From contig JACVSD010000060.1 of the NCBI GenBank assembly GCA_014534095.1, positions 1 through 10,847 on the forward strand: a stretch of 10,847 nucleotides of DNA, given 5' to 3'. Below, piece by piece: positions 5,696-10,847 of this stretch. The stretch is from Nitrospiraceae bacterium. Lineage in GTDB: Bacteria; Nitrospirota; Nitrospiria; Nitrospirales; Nitrospiraceae. The notes beneath the pieces are model-generated. The model did not search any database, was not told the origin of the DNA, and saw nothing but the letters and a program-made list of their open reading frames with translations. The number at the start of each line of letters is the position of its first letter. The stretch's first letter is position 1. A program made the position numbers and the translations under genes.

Positions 5696-8407
5696 ATGGC
5701 TACAATCTACGTCGATCATCATGAATATACGGCCGATCCCAAACAGAATCTGCTCGACGTGTGCCTGTCGCTGGGCTTCAACCTACCCTATTTCTGTTGG
5801 CATCCGGCCATGGGGTCGGTCGGAGCCTGTCGGCAATGCGCCGTCAAGCAATTTAACGATGAAAGGGATATGAAAGGACGCTTGGTCATGGCCTGCATGA
5901 CACCGGCGGCCGATGGCACGCGCATCTCGATCGAGGATCCCGAGGCGAAGGCATTCCGGGAGACCGTGATCGAATGGCTGATGACGAATCATCCCCACGA
6001 CTGTCCGGTCTGCGATGAGGGGGGTGAATGCCACTTGCAGGACATGACGGTGATGACCGGCCACACGTATCGCCGCTACCGCTTCAAGAAGCGCACGTAC
6101 CGCAATCAGTACCTCGGTCCATTTATCAAGCACGATATGAACCGTTGCATCGAGTGTTACCGCTGCGTGCGGTTTTATCGGGATACCGCCGGCGGGCGTG
6201 ACTTCGATGTCTTCGGCGTACACAACGGAGTGTACTTCGGGCGTCACGAAGACGGTGTACTGGAGAACGAGTTCAGCGGCAATCTCATCGAGGTGTGTCC
6301 CACCGGTGTCTTCGTCGACAACACGCTCATGCGGCATTACACCCGAAAATGGGATCTGCAAACTGCTCCGTCGGTCTGCGTGCACTGCGGCGTGGGGTGC
6401 AATACGACACCCGGGGAACGCTACGGGATTCTCCGGCGCATCGCGAACCGATTCAACAGCCGGGTCAACGGCTACTTCCTCTGTGATCGCGGGCGGTTCT
6501 CGTATGAATTCGTCAACCATCCGAGTCGCATTCGGCGACCGTACCTTCGAGGCGATCGATTGGAACCCGCCGACAAACAGGCTGCCTTGCATACGCTCGC
6601 CACACGGCTTTCAGCGACGGGCCGTGTCATCGGCATTGGGTCGGCTCGCGCGTCACTGGAGGCCAACTTTGCGCTGCGCACACTGGTCGGCCCTGAACGA
6701 TTTCATCTGGGTGTCGGCGCGCTGGAAGCACGCTTAGTGGGGTTGGTGCTTGAGATCATGAAAGAAAACGGCGTGCCGATCGCGTCACTCGATGAGATCG
6801 AACAGGCTGATGCCGTCTTCATAATGGGTGAAGACATTTTGAATACCGCGCCCCGCGCAGCATTGGCGCTGCTCCAATCCCTGCGGCAGCAACCGATGGA
6901 GGAGATCTCCGACGACCTCAAGATCCCACGATGGCATGACGCGGCCGTGCGCACGGCCATTCATGGACGGCAAAGTCCGCTGTTCATCGCCGGATATCGC
7001 CGGACCTGGCTTCACGATTTCGCCACGGACACCTACGACGCCGCGCCTGCCGATGTCGCCCGCCTCGGCTTTGCCGTGGCCCATGAGATTGATTCCGGCG
7101 CTCCTCAGGTCGGCGAACTAAGCGATCATGTCCGCGAGCGGTCGCAGCGCATCGCCGCGACCCTGTCGCAAGCCAAACGGCCTGTGATTCTGTCGGGGAC
7201 CGGCTCACGAAACGAGCCGATCATTCGCGCTGCCGCGCGTGTGACTACCGCGCTCATCACAAGCGGCGTCCCCGCCAAGCTGTATTTCAGCCTCTCTGAC
7301 AGCAATAGTCTTGGTGCTGCACTTCTCGGCGGTAAAGAATTGGAGGAGGCGTTTGGCGCCATCCGCGATGGAACGGCGGACACGATCATCGTGCTCGAGA
7401 ACGATCTGTATCGCCATGCCGACCAGCGCGCCGTGGATGCCTGCTTGGAGGCGGCTTCATCGGTGATCGTTCTGGATCAAGTGATGCAGGCGACAGCGGA
7501 GAAGGCCGATGCGTTGCTCCCTGCCGGCAGTTTCGCCGAAGCGGACGGCACGCTTGTGAACAACGAAGGCCGCGCGCAGCGCTTCTATCGGGTGTTCATT
7601 CCCCGGGAAGGCGACATCCAGGAAAGCTGGCGATGGTTGCGGGACTTGGCGGCAATTGCCTTACCGGAATCCGCCATGGCGCGGTGGGAAAATATCGACG
7701 ATGTCATCCAAGCCCTCATCGAGGCGCAACCGGCCTTTCAACCGGTCGCCCGGTGCGCCCCCCCAGCAGGATTCCGAATCGACGGCATGAAGATCCCTCG
7801 CCAGCCCAAGGCATACAGCGGTCGCACCGCGATGTTCGCGAACGTGACGGTGCATGAGCCGAAGCCTCCGGAAGACCCCGATTCCCCGCTGGCGTTTTCC
7901 ATGGAAGGCTATCGCGGTTGCAATACCCCCATCATTCCGCAATTCTGGGCGCCGGGCTGGAACTCGAATCAGGCGTTGAACAAGTTTCAAGTCGAAGTCG
8001 GGGGGCCGCTTCGCGAAGAAACGCCCGGCGTGCGACTGTTTGCCCGGACGGAGCCGCTGTCCCGGCTGTCCGCCGCGGATATTCCTCCCGCGTTTCAGCC
8101 GCGCGCGGACGAATGGCTGTTACTCCCGCTGCATCACATCTTCGGCAGCGACGAGCTGGGCAGCCGGGCGCCGGCCATCGCCGAGCGAATGCCCGCTCAG
8201 TACCTGGCGCTCAATCCTGCAGATGCCGCCCGCAAAGGGTTGCAGGTCGGGGGCGAAGCGGTTGTCACGGTAAGTGCCGACGTGTATCGCCTCACCCTTC
8301 GTCTCGATCCGTCGCTCCCGCTCGGCATCGGTGGATGGCCGTTGCTGCCAACGCTCAGCGAGATCGCTCTGCCTGCGTGGGCGACAATCTCCCCAGGTGC
8401 GCCATGA
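5696..8407 (+). CDS. nuoG: NADH-quinone oxidoreductase subunit G (75-kDa, multi Fe-S)
   Basis: Largest peripheral subunit of complex I, which carries electrons from the NADH module through a chain of Fe-S clusters toward NuoI. The protein has 903 residues, like E. coli NuoG (about 908). The 2Fe-2S ferredoxin-like domain (1-80) has N1b ligands Cys34, Cys45, Cys48 and Cys67. N5 ligands are His99, Cys103, Cys106 and Cys112. N4-type ligands are Cys151, Cys154, Cys157 and Cys201. The off-pathway N7 site is intact, with Cys228, Cys231, Cys235 and Cys263, as in E. coli and Thermus. The rest (about 220-800) is the degenerate molybdopterin-oxidoreductase fold, with NNEGRAQRF and [15 protein letters not shown], followed by a C-terminal dinucleotide-binding-like domain. 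ATG 5696 is chosen because MATIYVD matches homologues; an in-frame TTG at 5687 is possible but less likely. No Shine-Dalgarno is visible, and the AT-rich inverted repeat ends 14 bp upstream. The stop overlaps the nuoH start (ATGA). Confidence 0.96.
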   Translation: MATIYVDHHEYTADPKQNLLDVCLSLGFNLPYFCWHPAMGSVGACRQCAVKQFNDERDMKGRLVMACMTPAADGTRISIEDPEAKAFRETVIEWLMTNHPHDCPVCDEGGECHLQDMTVMTGHTYRRYRFKKRTYRNQYLGPFIKHDMNRCIECYRCVRFYRDTAGGRDFDVFGVHNGVYFGRHEDGVLENEFSGNLIEVCPTGVFVDNTLMRHYTRKWDLQTAPSVCVHCGVGCNTTPGERYGILRRIANRFNSRVNGYFLCDRGRFSYEFVNHPSRIRRPYLRGDRLEPADKQAALHTLATRLSATGRVIGIGSARASLEANFALRTLVGPERFHLGVGALEARLVGLVLEIMKENGVPIASLDEIEQADAVFIMGEDILNTAPRAALALLQSLRQQPMEEISDDLKIPRWHDAAVRTAIHGRQSPLFIAGYRRTWLHDFATDTYDAAPADVARLGFAVAHEIDSGAPQVGELSDHVRERSQRIAATLSQAKRPVILSGTGSRNEPIIRAAARVTTALITSGVPAKLYFSLSDSNSLGAALLGGKELEEAFGAIRDGTADTIIVLENDLYRHADQRAVDACLEAASSVIVLDQVMQATAEKADALLPAGSFAEADGTLVNNEGRAQRFYRVFIPREGDIQESWRWLRDLAAIALPESAMARWENIDDVIQALIEAQPAFQPVARCAPPAGFRIDGMKIPRQPKAYSGRTAMFANVTVHEPKPPEDPDSPLAFSMEGYRGCNTPIIPQFWAPGWNSNQALNKFQVEVGGPLREETPGVRLFARTEPLSRLSAADIPPAFQPRADEWLLLPLHHIFGSDELGSRAPAIAERMPAQYLALNPADAARKGLQVGGEAVVTVSADVYRLTLRLDPSLPLGIGGWPLLPTLSEIALPAWATISPGAP

Positions 8408-9357
8408 CCGACGCATTGCGGATCGGAGTGACCATTGCGGGCGTGCTCGGCGCTGTGCTGACGCGCAGCGCCCTGCTCATCTGGATGGAGCGGCGGCTGC
8501 TGGGGCTGTGGCAAGAGCGGTACGGGCCCAACCGGGTCGGTCCGTTCGGGATCCTGCAATCGCTGGCGGACATGATCAAAATCTTTACCAAAGAAGACTG
8601 GATTCCTCCGTTCGCCGATAAACCGATCTTCGTGACCGCGCCGGCCGTGGTGATCGTCACGACGTTACTGTCCTTTGCCGTCGTCCCGTTCAGCCCGAAC
8701 GCGCTGGTCGCCGATCTGAACATCGCGCTGTTGTTTTTTCTCGCGATGTCGTCCCTGTCCGCTTACAGCGTCGTGCTGGCCGGCTGGGCCTCCAACAGCA
8801 AGTTCGCCCTGCTCGGCGGTCTGCGCGCAACGGCACAGATGCTGAGTTATGAAGTCTTCATGGGACTGTCGGTCATGGGGGTCGTCGTGCTGGCCGGCTC
8901 CTTCAGCCTCCGCGACATTGTGGAGGCGCAGCGAGAGCTCTGGTTCGCCGTCCCTCAAATCATCGGTCTGGTGATCTTCCTGATCGCCGGGTTGGCAGAA
9001 ACGCACCGGGCGCCGTTCGACATCCCGGAAGCCGAGACGGAACTGGTGGCGGGGTTTCATGCGGAATATTCCGGCATGAAATTCGGCATGTTTTTCGTGG
9101 GGGAGTATCTTGGAGTGATCTTGATTTCCGCGATGATCGTGGTCCTATTCTTCGGCGGATGGCATGGGCCTTGGCTGCCGCCGGTCGTCTGGTTTGCGTT
9201 CAAGACTCTGTGCTTTATCAGTCTGATCTTTCTGCTACGGGCCACGCTGCCTCGCCTTCGCTTCGATCAGGTCATTTCGCTGGGGTGGAAAGTGGCCCTT
9301 CCCCTGACGTTGATAAACCTGATGGTGACCGGCGCGTGGGTGTTGGCCAAGCACTGA
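8404..9357 (+). CDS. nuoH: NADH-quinone oxidoreductase subunit H (ND1)
   Basis: Membrane subunit at the junction with the peripheral arm. It forms the quinone access tunnel and the first part of the proton path. The protein has 317 residues (E. coli 325) with about eight hydrophobic segments. Landmarks are [20 protein letters not shown] near the N-terminus (from about residue 27), the conserved KEDWIPPF loop, [13 protein letters not shown], the acidic loop [34 protein letters not shown], and the C-terminal [14 protein letters not shown]. The start is ATG 8404, overlapping the nuoG stop by four bases. AGGTG at 8395-8399 is a plausible Shine-Dalgarno inside nuoG. One oddity is Arg21 inside the first transmembrane segment ([14 protein letters not shown]), where homologues normally carry an uncharged residue. 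nuoI follows after 5 bp. Confidence 0.97.
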   Translation: MTDALRIGVTIAGVLGAVLTRSALLIWMERRLLGLWQERYGPNRVGPFGILQSLADMIKIFTKEDWIPPFADKPIFVTAPAVVIVTTLLSFAVVPFSPNALVADLNIALLFFLAMSSLSAYSVVLAGWASNSKFALLGGLRATAQMLSYEVFMGLSVMGVVVLAGSFSLRDIVEAQRELWFAVPQIIGLVIFLIAGLAETHRAPFDIPEAETELVAGFHAEYSGMKFGMFFVGEYLGVILISAMIVVLFFGGWHGPWLPPVVWFAFKTLCFISLIFLLRATLPRLRFDQVISLGWKVALPLTLINLMVTGAWVLAKH

Positions 9358-9362
9358 GGGCG

Positions 9363-9893
9363 ATGAATTATATATTGGGCATCTTACAGGGCCTCTGGAT
9401 CGTCTTTCGGCGTATCTTTCACCGACCGGTGACCGTGCAATATCCCGATGAGAAGCCCTATCTGCCGCCACGCTGGCGCGGGCGCATCATCCTGTCGCGC
9501 GATCCGGACGGCAAGGAGCGGTGCGTCGCGTGCTATTTGTGCGCGGCAGCGTGCCCCGTCGATTGCATCGCCTTGCAGGCCACCGAGGACCTCGCCGAGC
9601 ACGACCGGCGCTATCCGGCGTTTTTTCGCATCAACTTTTCGCGATGCATTTACTGCGGCTATTGCGAGGAGGCCTGCCCCACCTACGCGATCCAGCTCGT
9701 CCCCGACTTTGAGCAAAGTGAGTATCTCCGGCAGAACATGGTCTACGAGAAAGAAGACCTGTTGGTTAGCGGGACCGGTAAATATCCAGGCTACAACTTC
9801 TACCGTGTCTCGGGAGTCAAAATCGGAGAGAAGGACAAGGGCGAAGCCGAGAACGAGGCGCCGCCGGTGGACGTGCGGAGCTTGCTGCCGTGA
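9363..9893 (+). CDS. nuoI: NADH-quinone oxidoreductase subunit I (TYKY, N6a/N6b)
   Basis: Ferredoxin-type subunit holding two 4Fe-4S clusters, N6a and N6b, that bridge NuoG and the N2 cluster in NuoB. The protein has 176 residues (E. coli 180). An amphipathic N-terminal helix (1-20) is followed by [10 protein letters not shown] (33-42). The ligand sets are Cys54, 57, 60 and 64 ([12 protein letters not shown]) and Cys95, 98, 101 and 105 ([12 protein letters not shown]), the classic double CxxCxxCxxxCP. The C-terminal tail, [20 protein letters not shown], is almost the E. coli tail, a strong sign that this operon belongs to the E. coli-like complex I type. ATG 9363 lies 5 bp after the nuoH stop. 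The only purine run, GAGGG at 9356-9360, sits two bases before the ATG, closer than a normal Shine-Dalgarno, so coupling with nuoH is likely. Confidence 0.97.
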   Translation: MNYILGILQGLWIVFRRIFHRPVTVQYPDEKPYLPPRWRGRIILSRDPDGKERCVACYLCAAACPVDCIALQATEDLAEHDRRYPAFFRINFSRCIYCGYCEEACPTYAIQLVPDFEQSEYLRQNMVYEKEDLLVSGTGKYPGYNFYRVSGVKIGEKDKGEAENEAPPVDVRSLLP

Positions 9894-9917
9894 GCGGCGC
9901 GAGCATGTAGCACTGGT

Positions 9918-10421
9918 ATGGAAGCTGTCTTTTACATCTCGGCGGCGGTTGCGGTACTGGCCACGCTGATGGTCATTACCCGCCTCAACGCCGTGCATGC
10001 GCTTTTGTATCTCGTCGTCTCATTGCTCGCCGTCGCCGTGATCTTCTTCATCCTAGGGGCTCCGTTCGCCGCCGCCTTGGAAATCATCATCTATGCGGGA
10101 GCCATCATGGTGCTGTTCGTCTTCGTGGTCATGATGCTGAACCTGGGACCGGCAACGATAGAGCAAGAACGGCAATGGGTCAGTTCCGGTATGTGGGCCG
10201 GCCCTTCGCTGCTATCGATCATCCTGCTTGGCGAGCTGGTCTACCTCCTGTTGTTTTCACCTCAGCTCGGTGATCACGGCCCTTCGGCGATCGGTCCGAA
10301 GCAGGTCGGCGTGCAACTGTTCGGCCCGTATCTGATCGGTGTCGAGTTGGCTTCCGTGTTGTTACTCCCCGGTTTGATCGGAGCGTATCACCTCGGACGC
10401 CGCAGCCAGGGGGATCGGTAG
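9918..10421 (+). CDS. nuoJ: NADH-quinone oxidoreductase subunit J (ND6)
   Basis: Membrane subunit whose third helix contains the pi-bulge that changes shape during turnover and links the quinone site to the antiporter-like subunits. The protein has 167 residues (E. coli 184, with a longer hydrophilic tail there). Five hydrophobic segments are visible. The key segment [20 protein letters not shown] (53-72) contains Glu55 and Tyr59 at the same numbering as E. coli. IEQERQW at 81-87 is another E. coli-type marker, and [20 protein letters not shown] forms the last helix. The start ATG 9918 gives MEAVFYI, which aligns with E. coli MEFAFYI. There is no clear Shine-Dalgarno in the 24-bp gap after nuoI. 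nuoK starts one base after the stop. Confidence 0.97.
   Translation: MEAVFYISAAVAVLATLMVITRLNAVHALLYLVVSLLAVAVIFFILGAPFAAALEIIIYAGAIMVLFVFVVMMLNLGPATIEQERQWVSSGMWAGPSLLSIILLGELVYLLLFSPQLGDHGPSAIGPKQVGVQLFGPYLIGVELASVLLLPGLIGAYHLGRRSQGDR
10408..10414 (+). promoter_or_regulatory. Ribosome binding site of nuoK
   Basis: AGGGGGA inside the last codons of nuoJ, eight bases before ATG 10423. It supports that start, although the next in-frame ATG, two codons later, cannot be fully excluded. Confidence 0.6.
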
Positions 10422-10422
10422 C

Positions 10423-10719
10423 ATGGCCATGCACGCGCTCGGCTTGGCGGCGATGCTCTTTTCCTTGGGACTGATCGGCCTACTCGTTCGGCGCAATCTG
10501 ATTTTCATGCTGATGTCGCTCGAGATCATGCTCAATGCCGCCGGTCTGGCCTTCATCGCCGGCGGCGCGCAGTGGGGACACGCAGACGGGCAGGTGATGT
10601 TCATCTTTATTCTCACCCTGGCGGCCGCCGAGGCTTCAGTGGGGCTTGGTCTCCTGCTTCAGATCTACTATCGCTTCAAGACGCTGGACGCCGACGCGGT
10701 CAGCGTGATGAGAGGGTAA
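10423..10719 (+). CDS. nuoK: NADH-quinone oxidoreductase subunit K (ND4L)
   Basis: Three-helix membrane subunit related to MrpC that carries part of the proton pathway. The protein has 98 residues (E. coli 100). The two functionally essential membrane glutamates are retained: Glu34 in [12 protein letters not shown] and Glu70 in [14 protein letters not shown], equivalent to E. coli Glu36 and Glu72. RRNLIFML (23-30) joins helices 1 and 2, and the tail ends in VSVMRG, like the E. coli VSEMRG. It starts one base after the nuoJ stop with a strong Shine-Dalgarno inside nuoJ. A 59-bp spacer containing a GC-rich hairpin separates it from nuoL. Confidence 0.97.
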   Translation: MAMHALGLAAMLFSLGLIGLLVRRNLIFMLMSLEIMLNAAGLAFIAGGAQWGHADGQVMFIFILTLAAAEASVGLGLLLQIYYRFKTLDADAVSVMRG

Positions 10720-10728
10720 CACGGGAAA

Positions 10729-10748
10729 GAGCGCGTCTCGGCGCGCTC
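10729..10748 (+). other. GC-rich hairpin in the nuoK-nuoL spacer
   Basis: GAGCGCG (10729-10735) and CGCGCTC (10742-10748) form a perfect 7-bp stem with a 6-nt loop, TCTCGG. The following bases are G-rich rather than a T-tract, so it is not a typical intrinsic terminator. It could be a transcript-stabilising or processing stem that tunes expression of the large antiporter subunits, but that is inference. Confidence 0.5.
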
Positions 10749-10764
10749 GGGGTGGGCGGGTGAA

Positions 10765-10771
10765 AAGAAGG
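10765..10771 (+). promoter_or_regulatory. Ribosome binding site of nuoL
   Basis: AAGAAGG seven bases before ATG 10779. It supports the choice of start for the truncated nuoL. Confidence 0.7.
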
Positions 10772-10778
10772 TGTAATA

Positions 10779-10847
10779 ATGCTGTCTTGGCTGTGGCTCA
10801 TTCCCGCATTGCCGCTCGTCGGTAGTCTCACGCTTATCCTGGGTGGA
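10779..10847 (+). CDS. nuoL: NADH-quinone oxidoreductase subunit L, N-terminus only (cut by the window edge)
   Basis: Only 23 codons are present, reading MLSWLWLIPALPLVG followed by SLTLILGG, and the frame is open at the right edge. The hydrophobic start with an L-I-P-x-x-P-L-x-G pattern is typical of NuoL, the distal antiporter-like proton-pumping subunit (ND5, usually about 600-650 residues), and the position after nuoK is where nuoL is expected. A good Shine-Dalgarno precedes it. Assignment rests on the short motif plus gene order; NuoM can start with a similar motif but normally follows nuoL. Confidence 0.88.
   Translation, partial: MLSWLWLIPALPLVGSLTLILGG

Noticed and set aside
5783..6592. 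270-codon minus-strand open frame opposite the 5' half of nuoG
   Set aside because: The plus strand encodes the fully conserved Fe-S region of NuoG here. The antisense product is low-complexity and unlike any family I know.
7918..8403. Open frame upstream of and in frame with nuoH, which would give a 479-residue protein
   Set aside because: This stretch overlaps nuoG in another frame, its translation is Arg/Ala-rich noise, and NuoH homologues begin about where ATG 8404 lies.
5696..8407. NuoG as a formate dehydrogenase or other catalytic molybdoenzyme
   Set aside because: Length, N1b/N5/N4/N7 ligand order, and position between nuoF and nuoH all match NuoG, whose molybdopterin domain is vestigial.
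10729..10748. Hairpin after nuoK as a Rho-independent terminator
   Set aside because: No T-tract follows; the downstream bases are G-rich, and nuoL starts 30 bp later with a good ribosome site.

Overview
The window is one uninterrupted plus-strand gene block: the 3' part of a glucose-6-phosphate dehydrogenase gene (zwf), then a canonical operon for the proton-pumping NADH:quinone oxidoreductase (respiratory complex I), in the order nuoA-B-CD-E-F-G-H-I-J-K-L. zwf is cut by the left edge and nuoL by the right edge. nuoM and nuoN would be expected just downstream. I see no tRNA, rRNA, CRISPR array, transposase or phage gene. No gap between genes exceeds about 80 bp.

Layout: zwf ends at 900 and nuoA follows within 4-25 bp. 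nuoA and nuoB overlap by 44 bp. nuoC and nuoD are fused into one reading frame (2047-3810). nuoE and nuoF share one base, and nuoG and nuoH overlap by four (ATGA). Most other junctions are under 25 bp. Three spacers stand out: nuoCD-nuoE (49 bp, with a 10-bp direct repeat and a possible 13-codon mini-ORF), nuoF-nuoG (79 bp, AT-rich, with a large imperfect inverted repeat), and nuoK-nuoL (59 bp, with a GC-rich hairpin). No convincing promoter or intrinsic terminator is visible, so the block looks like a single transcriptional unit that starts upstream of the window.

How the genes work together: NuoE, F and G form the NADH-oxidising peripheral module (FMN and Fe-S chain), NuoB, CD and I form the connecting quinone-reducing module (N6a, N6b, N2), and NuoA, H, J, K and L belong to the membrane proton-pumping arm. 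All expected cofactor-ligand cysteines are present, so the enzyme looks functional. G6PDH directly upstream supplies reduced nicotinamide from the oxidative pentose phosphate pathway, a plausible but unproven functional link.

Organism: a moderately GC-rich bacterium (roughly 58-60% by eye). The complex I belongs to the Escherichia coli-like type: fused NuoCD, a NuoG of about 900 residues with the N7 cluster motif, and E. coli-like tails in NuoI and NuoK. The overall style is compatible with Nitrospira (Nitrospirota), which carry such complexes, but this is an inference from memory with low to moderate confidence. Other phyla with horizontally shared E. coli-type nuo operons remain possible.

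Most of the window is ordinary. The points most worth a second look are a cluster of non-canonical residues around the N2/quinone pocket (NuoB and NuoD), the AT-rich palindromic insertion between nuoF and nuoG, and the zwf-nuo linkage.
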